NCBI GenBank assembly: GCA_934343915.1
Contig: CAKRIL010000019.1
Span: 1 to 64,000, forward strand
Direction of reading: 5' to 3'
DNA from: an uncultured Lachnospiraceae bacterium
GTDB lineage: Bacteria > Bacillota > Clostridia > Lachnospirales > Lachnospiraceae
DNA: 64,000 nt
The position numbers were made by a program, and so were the translations under genes. Below the pieces are notes generated by a model, which had not been told where the DNA came from, made no database searches, and saw nothing but the letters and a program-made list of their open reading frames with translations. How positions within the stretch are numbered: position 1 is the first letter of the stretch; each line of letters opens with the position of its first letter. Shown here in pieces: positions 35,652 through 45,588 of the stretch.

Positions 35652-35963
35652 ATGAATAAGCTCGAAGAATTACTTGCACAGGCTAAGGGTAAGGATTTAA
35701 AAGACCTTAAGGAGCTTCTCGGCAAGAAGCAGGTTGTTGTCGAAGAGAAGAAAAAGTGCAATCCGTTAGTATGGATTCTCGCAATCGTAGGCTTTGTGGC
35801 AGCAGTTGCAGGTATTGCATACGCAGTATACAGATATTTCACACCTGATTACCTTGAGGATTTCGAGGACGAGGATTATGAAGATGATGATGACTTCGAG
35901 GATGATGATAACTTCGAAGATGACTTCTTCGAGGAGGAGAAGGAAGCGTCAGAGGATAAGTAA
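35652..35963 (+). CDS. Single-pass membrane protein with acidic tail
   Basis: This 103-residue protein has a Lys/Glu-rich N-terminal part (1-34), one membrane helix (about 40-63) and a tail made largely of Asp, Glu and Phe (about 68-103). It resembles small DUF4366-like clostridial proteins, but I am not certain. GAAAGGAAG precedes the ATG. Function unknown; the tail could bind cations or basic partners. Confidence 0.6.
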   Translation: MNKLEELLAQAKGKDLKDLKELLGKKQVVVEEKKKCNPLVWILAIVGFVAAVAGIAYAVYRYFTPDYLEDFEDEDYEDDDDFEDDDNFEDDFFEEEKEASEDK

Positions 35964-36074
35964 TATATTTTCTGAAGCATCGGAATAAGAATAGACGAAC
36001 TGAAATAGGAGGGAGCATACTGCCCTCCTATTGTTTTATGCGGTGATACATACGAAAAGGAGCGAATTATAGAT

Positions 36075-36461
36075 ATGAAGAAGGAACGTAACGAATTACT
36101 TGAGTTTTTGGCTGGACTTGCGATGCTTGTTGTGGGATTGTTTCTGTTTACGAATAAGGCGACGGTACACACATCTTTTTTCGCAGGTACGATAAGCTTT
36201 TTTGGAACGAGACTCAATTCGGGTCTTGTGATTATTCCGTTCATAATAGGAATAGTATGGCTTTTTGTTAAGCCGCATTCCTTCGGAGCGAAGCTTGTAA
36301 CGGGACTTGGAATACTGATAATAATTGTGTCCGTCATTGCATCTACGACAATCAGCCTTCCTAGAATAACACTCTATGAGTGGATTTTATATCTTGTTCT
36401 TATATTCGGAGGAGCAGGTCTGCTTGCGAGAGCACTTTTTGGCGGAAAAAATAAGGGCTGA
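36075..36461 (+). CDS. Four-helix membrane protein of unknown function
   Basis: This 128-residue protein has four predicted membrane helices (about 10-28, 48-66, 73-92 and 101-121) and short loops. AAAGGAG lies before the ATG, with a rather long gap. It directly precedes the rRNA methyltransferase gene by 20 bases. I do not recognise the family. Confidence 0.6.
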   Translation: MKKERNELLEFLAGLAMLVVGLFLFTNKATVHTSFFAGTISFFGTRLNSGLVIIPFIIGIVWLFVKPHSFGAKLVTGLGILIIIVSVIASTTISLPRITLYEWILYLVLIFGGAGLLARALFGGKNKG

Positions 36462-36481
36462 TTAGGAGGAAGTATATATCA

Positions 36482-37867
36482 ATGAAAAAAGGAGAGCACA
36501 TAGAAGGAAGTGTGGTTTCGGTAGCATTTCCCAACAAGGGAAGGGTCGTGAGCGGTGATGATGTGGTAACCGTTAAGAACGTCATACCGGGACAGGTGCT
36601 TGATGTAAGGATAGATAAGGTAAGGAACGGACGCGCTGAGGGACATGCTGATGCGGTAATCAAGGAGTCACCGCTTGTGGATGAGAGCATCAGATGCAGA
36701 CATTTCGGCAGATGCGGCGGCTGCGTATATCAGCCTGTAAGATATGAGGAACAGCTTAAGATAAAGGAGGAGCAGATTAAGAAGCTTCTCGAGCCTGTGG
36801 GCGGTGATTATATATTCGAAGGAATTAAGGGAAGCCCTGCTGTCGAGGAGTACCGCAACAAGATGGAATTCTCCTTCGGAGATGAGGTTAAGGACGGTCC
36901 GCTGAGCCTTGGAATGCATAAGAGAGGAAGCTTTCACGATATTGTCACGGTTGACGGCTGCAGAATCATGGACGCTGACTTCAGGAAGATTCTGTCAGTG
37001 ACACTCGATTATTTCACGGTATGCGGCACGCCTTTTTATAAGAAGCTTCAGCATGAAGGATATTTAAGACATCTTCTTGTGAGAAAGGCTGTTAAGACAC
37101 AGGAGCTTATAGTTGATATTGTGACCACATCACAGATGGATGACGTGCTCGAACATGGACTGCTCGCAGGCTTTGAGACACTGATTACGGGGCTTGAAGC
37201 GACAGGTCAGCTCAAGGGCAGAGTGGCAGGTGTGCTCCACACGGTGAATGACAGTCTCGCCGATGTAGTTCAGAGCGACAGAACCGACATACTGTACGGG
37301 CAGGATTTCTTCTATGAAGAACTGCTGGGCTTGAGATTTAAGATTACTCCGTTTTCGTTCTTTCAGACCAATTCACTTGGAGCTGAGGTGCTGTATGACA
37401 CCGTAAGAAGCTATATAGGTGACACCAAGGATAAGATTGTGTTCGACTTATACAGCGGAACGGGAACCATAGCGCAGCTTGCCGCAGCGGTGGCTAAGCA
37501 TGTTGTGGGTGTTGAGATTGTTGAGGAGGCAGTTGAGGCGGCGAAAGAGAATGCGGCACTTAACGGACTGACCAACTGTGATTTCCTTGCAGGTGATGTG
37601 CTCAGGGTGATTGATGAGATTGATGAGAAGCCTGACCTGTTAATCCTCGACCCTCCGCGTGACGGAATACATCCTAAGGCACTTCCGAAGCTTATAGCAT
37701 ACGGGGTAGACAGGATAGTATATGTGTCCTGCAAGCCTACAAGCCTTGTCCGTGACATGGAAGTATTCAATGAGAACGGCTATTATATGGAAAAAGCAAT
37801 GGCGGTCGATATGTTCCCTGGAACAGCCAACACGGAGGTTGTAGCACTTATAGTTAAAAAACATTAG
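36482..37867 (+). CDS. rlmD: 23S rRNA (uracil-5-)-methyltransferase, RlmD/RlmCD type
   Basis: This 461-residue enzyme has an N-terminal TRAM domain (about 1-60), an Fe-S cluster motif in CRHFGRCGGCVYQ, and a C-terminal SAM domain with VFDLYSGTGTIAQLAA, LDPPRDG and the catalytic VSCKPTSLVRDM (Cys nucleophile). It methylates C5 of a uridine, in 23S rRNA for most relatives. Firmicute members can carry out both RlmC and RlmD reactions, so the exact site is open. Confidence 0.9.
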   Translation: MKKGEHIEGSVVSVAFPNKGRVVSGDDVVTVKNVIPGQVLDVRIDKVRNGRAEGHADAVIKESPLVDESIRCRHFGRCGGCVYQPVRYEEQLKIKEEQIKKLLEPVGGDYIFEGIKGSPAVEEYRNKMEFSFGDEVKDGPLSLGMHKRGSFHDIVTVDGCRIMDADFRKILSVTLDYFTVCGTPFYKKLQHEGYLRHLLVRKAVKTQELIVDIVTTSQMDDVLEHGLLAGFETLITGLEATGQLKGRVAGVLHTVNDSLADVVQSDRTDILYGQDFFYEELLGLRFKITPFSFFQTNSLGAEVLYDTVRSYIGDTKDKIVFDLYSGTGTIAQLAAAVAKHVVGVEIVEEAVEAAKENAALNGLTNCDFLAGDVLRVIDEIDEKPDLLILDPPRDGIHPKALPKLIAYGVDRIVYVSCKPTSLVRDMEVFNENGYYMEKAMAVDMFPGTANTEVVALIVKKH

Positions 37868-37928
37868 TACTATGGCTCTAAAACAGGATAAAAAACATCA
37901 TTTTCCAGTTAAAAATAAGAAAAATAGC

Positions 37929-37957
37929 TTGACATTCGCGTGAATAGAATATATTCT
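37929..37957 (+). promoter_or_regulatory. Promoter of opp operon
   Basis: TTGACA at 37929-37934, 17-base spacer, TATTCT at 37952-37957. The leader is about 150 bases. Confidence 0.8.
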
Positions 37958-38015
37958 TATTACGTTATTAACACAGAGTTATTTAACTGAATAGTTGCTT
38001 GAATTTTTGCACATA

Positions 38016-38046
38016 AAGGAGTGGGCGTGTCTCATTCCTTTTTCTT
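38016..38046 (+). terminator. Attenuator-like hairpin in opp leader
   Basis: AAGGAGTG (38016-38023) pairs with CATTCCTT (38033-38040) with one wobble, followed by TTTCTT. It is weaker than the true terminators in the window and lies within the leader. Confidence 0.4.
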
Positions 38047-38112
38047 AAATACAGCAACAATTTAATTCGGTAAAGCAACGATGTGCTAAAATATAACAAG
38101 GAGGAAAATTTT

Positions 38113-40659
38113 ATGAGAAAGTTTTCAAAGCGTGTCCTTGCTGTAACACTTTCAACTGCAATGGTATTCTCTCTTGCAGCTTGTAATAAGTCTGACAACA
38201 GCAACGATACAACAACATCGGGTTCACAGAGCGAATCCAACGTTGAGTCAACAAGCGGAAATGAGGAGACATCTTCAACTCCTGCAGCAGACGGTGCAAC
38301 ATACACATACAATTATGCACTTGCTGATTTCCCAACCAACTGGAATATGCATACGTATCAGACAGAGACTGATACAGGTATTCTCAACTACATCACAGAA
38401 GGCTTCTATGAGTTCGATTACAACGACACAATGGACGGCTACAAGATGGTTCCTGCTATGGCAGTAGGCGATCCTGTTGATGTAACAGCAGATTATGTTG
38501 GTCAGTTCGGTCTCGAGGAGGGCGAGGCTAACAGAGCTTGGAAGATTACTCTTCGTGACGACCTTTGCTGGGAGGATGGAACTCCTATTAAGGCTCAGGA
38601 TTTCGTAACATCAGCAGAGTTATTACTTAACCCTGTTGCTAAGAACTACCGTGCAGATATGTTATATTCAGGCAACATGGCAATCGTAGGTGCTAAGGGA
38701 TTCCTTTATCAGGGACAGCATGCTTATGACACACAGGTAGGAACAGATTATTTTGATATGGATACTGCTGAGACAGACGAGAACGGAACATACACAATCG
38801 ATGGTCATGATGTTGCATTCAGCCTTGCAGACGGTGCAGCATGGGGCGCAGTTCTCGATGATGAGTATGCAGGAGATACAACTCCATTCATCGATGCAGA
38901 CGGAACAGACCTTTATCAGGCACTTTCCGCACTTGCTAATGAGGATGGTTGGATTCTTGCAAACGCAGATACAGCAGCTATGTTAAGCACAATCGTTGCA
39001 CATCTTCACGGTGCTGCAGATACAGCAGCTTACGCTGAGCAGGTTGGCGACTACGCTTATCAGGAGTGGGAGGAGTTCTGCTATTTAGGTACATCTTATC
39101 CTGAGACAGATATGTCAACAGTAGGTGTTATAGCAGCATCCGATAACGAGCTTGTACTTGTTCTTGAGAAGGAGTTAAGCGGTTTCTACCTTCTTTACTC
39201 TTTAACAAGCTCATGGCTTGTAAATGAGGATCTCTACAAGGCTTGTGAGTCAGTAGTTAACGGTGTATACCAGAACTCCTACTGTACATCAGCAGAGACA
39301 ACAATCTCCTATGGTCCATACAAGCTTGCTTCATTCCAGGCTGATAAGCAGTTCGTACTTGAGAGAAATGATTTACATCATGATGTTAAGGACGGCTTCT
39401 ATCAGACAACAACAATCCAGTGTGATTGTGTACCTGAGGCAGCAACAAGACTTGAGATGTTCTTAAACGGTGAGCTTGATACTTATGGTCTTACAGCAGA
39501 CGATATGGAAGCATATCAGTCAAGTGACTACACATACTATACATCAACTCCGTCAACATTCTACATTGCACTCAACCCGACAATGTCAGCTCTCGAGGCA
39601 GAGCAGGCTAATCTCGGTGCAGGCTACAATAAGACAATCCTTACGGTTAAGGAGTTCAGACAGGCACTTTGCTATGCACTTGACAGAAAGTCATTCGCAC
39701 TTGCAACAGCTCCTACCAACAACGCTGCATTCAGCCTTTACTCAGATCTCATCATTGCTAACCCTGAGACAGGTGAGTCCTACCGTTCAGGCGAGGCTGC
39801 CAAGAAGGTTCTCGTAGATTTCTGGGGCTTATCAGATGAAGTAGGTTCAGGTAAGATGTATGAGACAATGGATGACGCTATCGAGAGCGTTACAGGCTAC
39901 AACCTTGCACTCGCTCAGGAGAAGTTCAACGAGGCATATGATATCGCAGTTGCAAGCGGCTTAATGAACGAGGGAGATAAGGTTCAGATTAAGATTGGTC
40001 TTCCTAACAGCACATCTAACTTCTATTCTAAGGGTTATGAGTTCCTTGTAAACTGCTATACACAGGCGGTTGTAGGAACCAAGCTTGAGGGCAAGTTAGA
40101 GTTCACAATGGATGATACACTTGGTAACGGCTTCGGTAACGCTCTCAGAGCTAACCAGGTTGATATGCTCTTTGGTGTAGGCTGGAATGGTTCGGCTCTT
40201 GACCCATACAACCTCATGGAGGCTTACACATCAGAGGCTTATCGTTACAACAGATGCTGGGACACAACAGCAGAGATGCTCACAGTTGAGCTCAACGGTG
40301 TTGAGTACACTGCTTCCGTATGGGATTGGAACGAGGCTATTATGGGTGAGGAAATCACCGTAACAGCAGCTGACGGAACAACTAGCACATTCAGAGCAGG
40401 TGCTTCTGATGACAATCAGGAGGAGAGATATTTAGTTCTTTGTGCTCTTGAGGGTGCAGTTCTTGAGACATACGAGATGATTCCTATGATTGACAGTTCT
40501 TCCGCAGCTCTTAAGAGTATGCAGGTTGAATTCTACACAGAGGAGTATGTTTACGGTGTTGGCCGCCATGGTGATTTCAAGTACTTAACTTACGATTACA
40601 GTGATGCTGAGTGGACTGATTTTGTTGCATCACAGGGCGGACAGCTTAACTACAACTAA
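38113..40659 (+). CDS. oppA: Oligopeptide ABC transporter binding lipoprotein, enlarged
   Basis: This 848-residue lipoprotein has lipobox SLAAC (Cys24), a Ser/Thr/Asn-rich linker, and family 5 solute-binding features such as WKITLRDDLCWEDGTPIKAQD and the later VKEFRQALCYALDR. Typical OppA proteins have about 540-600 residues, so roughly 250 extra residues are present, partly in about 190-330. It should capture peptides for the permease below. GGAGGAAAATTTT precedes ATG 38113. A terminator-like hairpin separates it from oppB. Confidence 0.9.
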   Translation: MRKFSKRVLAVTLSTAMVFSLAACNKSDNSNDTTTSGSQSESNVESTSGNEETSSTPAADGATYTYNYALADFPTNWNMHTYQTETDTGILNYITEGFYEFDYNDTMDGYKMVPAMAVGDPVDVTADYVGQFGLEEGEANRAWKITLRDDLCWEDGTPIKAQDFVTSAELLLNPVAKNYRADMLYSGNMAIVGAKGFLYQGQHAYDTQVGTDYFDMDTAETDENGTYTIDGHDVAFSLADGAAWGAVLDDEYAGDTTPFIDADGTDLYQALSALANEDGWILANADTAAMLSTIVAHLHGAADTAAYAEQVGDYAYQEWEEFCYLGTSYPETDMSTVGVIAASDNELVLVLEKELSGFYLLYSLTSSWLVNEDLYKACESVVNGVYQNSYCTSAETTISYGPYKLASFQADKQFVLERNDLHHDVKDGFYQTTTIQCDCVPEAATRLEMFLNGELDTYGLTADDMEAYQSSDYTYYTSTPSTFYIALNPTMSALEAEQANLGAGYNKTILTVKEFRQALCYALDRKSFALATAPTNNAAFSLYSDLIIANPETGESYRSGEAAKKVLVDFWGLSDEVGSGKMYETMDDAIESVTGYNLALAQEKFNEAYDIAVASGLMNEGDKVQIKIGLPNSTSNFYSKGYEFLVNCYTQAVVGTKLEGKLEFTMDDTLGNGFGNALRANQVDMLFGVGWNGSALDPYNLMEAYTSEAYRYNRCWDTTAEMLTVELNGVEYTASVWDWNEAIMGEEITVTAADGTTSTFRAGASDDNQEERYLVLCALEGAVLETYEMIPMIDSSSAALKSMQVEFYTEEYVYGVGRHGDFKYLTYDYSDAEWTDFVASQGGQLNYN

Positions 40660-40733
40660 GTTTTGCAATACTGATTGATTATTGGGAAACAAAAAGCAAT
40701 CACAAAAAATCCGTTAAGGATTATGAATCCGGT

Positions 40734-40770
40734 CAAGGGGGGCTTTAACTGCCCCCTTTGAAGGATTTTT
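40734..40770 (+). terminator. Internal terminator between oppA and oppB
   Basis: CAAGGGGG pairs with CCCCCTTTG around a short loop (40734-40760) with AATCC/GGATT pairs outside, followed by TTTTTATT. Readthrough is presumably needed for oppBCDF. Confidence 0.75.
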
Positions 40771-40919
40771 ATTATCTAAGTATTTCTATCGCTTTTTGCG
40801 TTTGTACAGCTTTTGTAAATCCCGCTTTTATAAACATGAATGTATTGGACATCATATAAGCGGTTTCCGATTTAAGAAAGCTGCATGAATACAAATAAAA
40901 TACGGAGGTTGAATTTTTT

Positions 40920-41876
40920 ATGTATATGGTAAAGTATGTGATAAAGCGTATTGCACTCATGTTCTTTGTGCTTTTCACAATCATGACGATGAGCTTTGTT
41001 CTTATAAAAATGCTGCCTAATATTGATGCCGAGCAGTTCGGCAAGGATGCGGCACTCGTTGCACAGAGACGTGAGATGATGGGTTACAACAAGCCTATTC
41101 TGGTGCAGTATGGTATATTCCTCAAGAGAAGTATTCTCGGCGGTGACTGGGGTATGAGTGAGGCGTTATACCGTATGCAGGATGTATGGACCGTGTTCGT
41201 ATCTAAGCTTCCTGCAACACTTATGGTTAATGTCTGCTCCATTCTTTTAAGTATTCCTATCGGGCTTTTGCTTGGAATATATGCGGCACTTAAGAAAAAT
41301 AAATGGCAGGATTACACCATTTCGACACTTGTAATGGTATTTATTTCAGTGCCAAGCTTTGTATATGCTTTCCTTATTCAGTATATTTTATGCTTTAAGT
41401 TAAAGCTCTTCCCGCTTCAGTTGAAGGCAGGTACGGACTGGTTCTCACCAGCAATGCTTAAGTCGGCGGTTCCGGCAATCCTTTCACTGAGCTTTGGAAG
41501 TATCGCAGGCTTCGCAAGATACACAAGAGCTGAGCTTTCAGAGGTACTTACAAGCGACTTCATGCTCCTTGCAAGAACTAAGGGACTTACACGTTCACAG
41601 GCTACCGTGCGTCACGCACTTCGTAACTCTATGGTACCTATATTCCCGATGATTCTCGGTGAGTTCGTCGGAATCATGGGCGGTTCTCTTATCATTGAGC
41701 AGATTTTCGGTGTTCCGGGTGTTGGACAGCTCTTCCTTAACTCCATCAACGGAAGAGATTATAACTTCTTTATGCTGCTCACAGTATTTTACACATTGAT
41801 AGGTCTTGTTGCCGGAATCGTTGTGGATATCAGCTACGGTATCGTCGATCCGAGAATCAGAATGGGGGAGCGTTAA
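40920..41876 (+). CDS. oppB: Oligopeptide ABC transporter permease OppB
   Basis: This 318-residue permease has six predicted helices and the family loop near RTKGLTRSQATVRHALRN. It has the usual length for OppB, unlike the other subunits of this operon. ACGGAGG lies 10 bases before the ATG. The stop is one base before oppC. Confidence 0.94.
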   Translation: MYMVKYVIKRIALMFFVLFTIMTMSFVLIKMLPNIDAEQFGKDAALVAQRREMMGYNKPILVQYGIFLKRSILGGDWGMSEALYRMQDVWTVFVSKLPATLMVNVCSILLSIPIGLLLGIYAALKKNKWQDYTISTLVMVFISVPSFVYAFLIQYILCFKLKLFPLQLKAGTDWFSPAMLKSAVPAILSLSFGSIAGFARYTRAELSEVLTSDFMLLARTKGLTRSQATVRHALRNSMVPIFPMILGEFVGIMGGSLIIEQIFGVPGVGQLFLNSINGRDYNFFMLLTVFYTLIGLVAGIVVDISYGIVDPRIRMGER

Positions 41877-41877
41877 G

Positions 41878-43413
41878 ATGGTTAAGAAGAATACAGATTA
41901 CACGAATATCCCTAAGGAAAAATTCGAGTTCTATAAAAGAGATGAGTCAATTCATGACAAGAAGCTTGAGACTAAGCCTGTAGGTTATTTCAAGGATGCC
42001 ATGAGAAGATTTGCTAAGAATAAGAGCTCAGTTGTTGCGGCTTACATTATTCTTGCGCTTGTATTGTTTGCAATATTTGTTCCGATTTTTTGTGAGAACA
42101 ATTACACGAAGGCAGCTACGGACACGACATACTTACAGTACGGAAAGCTTCTTCCGAAGAGCCGCCTTTTTGCATGGGCAGGCTGGGACGGCTGCTCCAA
42201 AGAGACACTCTCGGAGGGCGATTATTTAAGAAGAGAAGCCATTGCTATTGAGACAGGTCACAATCCTAATGCCGAAGTATATTCGACATTTGAGGATGCT
42301 TCCAACAACAATGCTGTGTATTATAAGGTAAGAACAGATTCATACCTCAAGAATGGCATGATTTATCTCACACTTTCCGCACAGGATTATGAGGCTATTC
42401 AGGCATGGCAGAATGAGACAGGTGTACAGGTTATATACCCTGCTGTTGATACATCATCACTTAAGGTGGCAACTCTTAAGAATGATGCCAATATATGGTA
42501 TCAGTGTACCAACAAGGGTCTTCCTAAGCTTGATAAGAACGGCAATTTTATCAATATTTACAAGACAAAGGGTTCAGATGATTATGACAGTATCCGTGTC
42601 GAGGGTGATGACGGTTCTTATCGATATGCGCTTGTAGGTGGTACATCCACAGCCAAGTCATATCAGGTTCGTGTATTCACATACACATATTTCCAGTACA
42701 GATACGGTCATGAGCCATCATTCCTCTTCGGAACCAACGCTTATGGACAGGATATCCTTACAAGACTTGCAAAGGCTGTAAGATTCTCAATCTTACTTGC
42801 TCTCGGTGTATCAGCAATCAACCTTTTCCTCGGTGCCGTATACGGTGCTATTGAGGGATATTACGGCGGCGCAATCGACCTTATTATGGAGCGTATCTCA
42901 GATATCCTGAACGGTGTTCCTTTCGTAGTAGTAGTAACACTCTTCCAGCTGCATTTGGCAAGCAAGGTCGGAGTTGTTGTTTCCTTCCTGTTCGCATTCG
43001 TGCTCACAGGCTGGATTGGTATGGCAAGCCGTGTCCGTATGCAGTTTTATCGTTTTAAGAATCAGGAATATATTCTTGCAGCGCGTACACTTGGTGCAAG
43101 AGATTCAAGACTTATGTTTAAGCATATATTCCCTAATGCATTGGGAACAATCATTACAGGTTCAATCCTCATGATTCCTAGTGTTATATTCAGTGAGTCC
43201 AACATGACATACTTAGGTATCGTCAACCTCGACTCAGCAACAATGTCATCACTCGGAAGTATGCTGTCAGCAGGTAAGCCGCTCCTTTCAACTTACCCTC
43301 ACATCATATTCTTCCCTGCAATAGTTATTTCCTTACTCATGATTTCATTCAACCTGTTCGGAAATGGTCTTCGTGATGCGTTTAACCCATCCTTAAGAGG
43401 AACGGAGGAATAA
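41878..43413 (+). CDS. oppC: Oligopeptide ABC transporter permease OppC with large extracellular insert
   Basis: This 511-residue subunit is far longer than the usual 300. After the first membrane helix (about 52-72) comes a hydrophilic segment of about 200 residues (about 75-283), where standard OppC has about 40. The permease domain follows with FGTNAYGQDILTR and the EAA-like loop AARTLGARDSRLMFKHIFPN. The insert should lie outside the cell, close to OppA. ATG 41878 has GGGGGAG upstream; the frame extends into oppB but without a better start. Confidence 0.9.
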   Translation: MVKKNTDYTNIPKEKFEFYKRDESIHDKKLETKPVGYFKDAMRRFAKNKSSVVAAYIILALVLFAIFVPIFCENNYTKAATDTTYLQYGKLLPKSRLFAWAGWDGCSKETLSEGDYLRREAIAIETGHNPNAEVYSTFEDASNNNAVYYKVRTDSYLKNGMIYLTLSAQDYEAIQAWQNETGVQVIYPAVDTSSLKVATLKNDANIWYQCTNKGLPKLDKNGNFINIYKTKGSDDYDSIRVEGDDGSYRYALVGGTSTAKSYQVRVFTYTYFQYRYGHEPSFLFGTNAYGQDILTRLAKAVRFSILLALGVSAINLFLGAVYGAIEGYYGGAIDLIMERISDILNGVPFVVVVTLFQLHLASKVGVVVSFLFAFVLTGWIGMASRVRMQFYRFKNQEYILAARTLGARDSRLMFKHIFPNALGTIITGSILMIPSVIFSESNMTYLGIVNLDSATMSSLGSMLSAGKPLLSTYPHIIFFPAIVISLLMISFNLFGNGLRDAFNPSLRGTEE

Positions 43414-43419
43414 TACAAA

Positions 43420-45588
43420 ATGGAAAAAAAGTTATCAGTTAATAATCTTGTCATTTCCTTCCGTACTCCGGCAGGAAAGGTACAGGCAGTTCGTAATATA
43501 AGCTTCGACTTAAATAAGGGCGAGACTCTTGCCATCGTAGGAGAGTCCGGTTCCGGTAAGTCAGTTACCAGCAAGGCAATACTTGGTATCCTTGCAGGTA
43601 ACTCGATTGTCGAGAGCGGTTCAATAATATATGATGGTATGGATCTTCTTCGTATATCCGAGGATGAGTTCTATCATGTGCGCGGTGATAAGATTGCCAT
43701 GATTTTCCAGGATCCGTTATCATCACTCAATCCTATCATGCGTATCGGTAAGCAGCTTACTGAGGCTATGCTTCTTAAGGGCAAGGCTCGTCAGAAGTCA
43801 TGCCGTTCAGCATTCAATGATACTTTAGCTCTTTTATCTGATGCTATGGTAGAGGCTGAGGCTGCGGGCGATTCCGTGAAGGCAGAGGAATTAAGACAGA
43901 TGTGTAAGAACTTCGATAAGTTCGAGTTCAAGCACATTGAGTTAGAGCAGGCATATAATGAGGCTCATGAGGCAGCTCTTGAGGCTCATGATGAGATAAA
44001 GGACGTTCTTTTCTATATTGAAAAGAATGCATTTGAGGATGAGAAGTACACATTGAAGGAGATTATCCGTCTTGCAGGTGACTCATTCAACGACTGGGTT
44101 GTAAGTGATACGGAGGCATCCGAGCTTAACAGACTTATCTCCGAGCTTAAGAGTGTGTCAGGCAGTGAGATAAAGAGCAAGAGCTATGTTGAGGTTCCTC
44201 GTATCCTCAAGGAGATGGATAATATTCTTGAGGAGGCAGTGAAGAAGGATGAGCCTGATTTCTTCAGTATGGGCTATTACATTACATTCGCTAACGAGCC
44301 TCTTCCACAGAAGAGTGTTAATGAGCTCAATGAGTTCTTAAGAAGCTATGCTGATGAGCATTTCATCAATAATTTCCGTGAGTGTGCTGCGGGCGCACTT
44401 GAGTACAATGCCAAGAAGTACAACGAGCTTAAGAAGGAAGCTCTCAAGGTGGTTGCAGAGCAGAAGGCTGTATTCGAGGCAGATAACCTTGATAAGAAGG
44501 TATGTCTTGATGCGGCAGCGGTTATGTCCAAGGCTATTGATGCTTCAATAGATAAGCTTGAGATTCACAAGGACAGCGTTGCCTATACATTCGGCAACAC
44601 CTTAAAGATTCTTATTAATTCATATTTTACAGGTATTAATAAGAATGTTACGGCAGCTAAGAAGCATGCCAAGCAGTCAGCTAAGTATGACAAGCTTGTT
44701 GCCAAGGGAAAGACTCCTTCATGGAAGGTTGCACCTTCAACAGCAGTTGACCTCGAGCTTGTTCAGGACAATATAGTTGATCTTATCGAACGTCTTGAGA
44801 ATCATTACAATGAGGTTCTTGAGGCAGCTGATTCAAGAAACTATCAGAACGAGACAAGTGAGCTTATCAAGTTCTTCAAGAACAATGCATCAGGTGTTGT
44901 CATGAAGGTTACTAAGTCGATGGCTAAGTACAAGGCTCTTAAGCTTATGGAGGAGGTTGGTATTCCTGATGTCAGAAAGAGATACCGCCAGTATCCGTTC
45001 GAGTTCTCAGGTGGTATGAGACAGCGTATAGTTATCGCGATTGCGCTTGCCGCTGACCCGGATATCCTTATCTGTGATGAGCCTACAACAGCACTCGACG
45101 TTACTATTCAGGCGCAGATACTTGAGCTTATCAACAAGATTAAGAAGGATCGTAACCTCTCAATCATCTTCATCACACATGACCTCGGTGTTGTTGCCAA
45201 CATGGCGGACAGAATCGCAGTTATGTATGCAGGTAAGATCGTTGAGACAGGTACATGTCAGGATGTATTCTATTCTCCTGCACATCCGTACACATGGGCT
45301 CTTCTTTCAGCCATGCCGGATGTTGATACCAACGAGAAGCTCGAGGCTATCCCTGGAACACCTCCTAACATGATATATCCACCGGTTGGTGATGCATTTG
45401 CAGACCGTAACAAGTATGCACTTCAGATTGATTTCGAGATGCAGCCGCCGATGTTTAAGATTAGTGATACACACTATGCGGCAACATGGCTCTTACATCC
45501 GGATGCTCCGAAGGTTGAGCTTCCTAAGATTATTACAGAGCGTATTGCCAGAATGAAGTCCAAGGGAGGTGCCGTAAATGCCGAATAA
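43420..45588 (+). CDS. oppD: Oligopeptide ABC transporter ATPase OppD with ~370-residue insertion
   Basis: This 722-residue ATPase has Walker A GESGSGKS (41-48), Q-loop FQDPLSSLNP (Gln97), signature SGGMRQR (530-536), Walker B ILICDEP (549-555) and switch His587. Q-loop and signature are normally about 60 residues apart; here there are about 430. The extra segment (about 120-505) is charged and mostly helical. A C-terminal oligopeptide-transporter region follows (PYTWALLSAMP). All catalytic residues are intact. It overlaps oppF by 11 bases. Confidence 0.93.
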   Translation: MEKKLSVNNLVISFRTPAGKVQAVRNISFDLNKGETLAIVGESGSGKSVTSKAILGILAGNSIVESGSIIYDGMDLLRISEDEFYHVRGDKIAMIFQDPLSSLNPIMRIGKQLTEAMLLKGKARQKSCRSAFNDTLALLSDAMVEAEAAGDSVKAEELRQMCKNFDKFEFKHIELEQAYNEAHEAALEAHDEIKDVLFYIEKNAFEDEKYTLKEIIRLAGDSFNDWVVSDTEASELNRLISELKSVSGSEIKSKSYVEVPRILKEMDNILEEAVKKDEPDFFSMGYYITFANEPLPQKSVNELNEFLRSYADEHFINNFRECAAGALEYNAKKYNELKKEALKVVAEQKAVFEADNLDKKVCLDAAAVMSKAIDASIDKLEIHKDSVAYTFGNTLKILINSYFTGINKNVTAAKKHAKQSAKYDKLVAKGKTPSWKVAPSTAVDLELVQDNIVDLIERLENHYNEVLEAADSRNYQNETSELIKFFKNNASGVVMKVTKSMAKYKALKLMEEVGIPDVRKRYRQYPFEFSGGMRQRIVIAIALAADPDILICDEPTTALDVTIQAQILELINKIKKDRNLSIIFITHDLGVVANMADRIAVMYAGKIVETGTCQDVFYSPAHPYTWALLSAMPDVDTNEKLEAIPGTPPNMIYPPVGDAFADRNKYALQIDFEMQPPMFKISDTHYAATWLLHPDAPKVELPKIITERIARMKSKGGAVNAE

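Noticed and set aside
40772..41044. 90-residue frame on minus strand between oppA and oppB
   Set aside because: It starts inside oppB on the opposite strand and has no ribosome site; the region is the oppA terminator and oppB leader.
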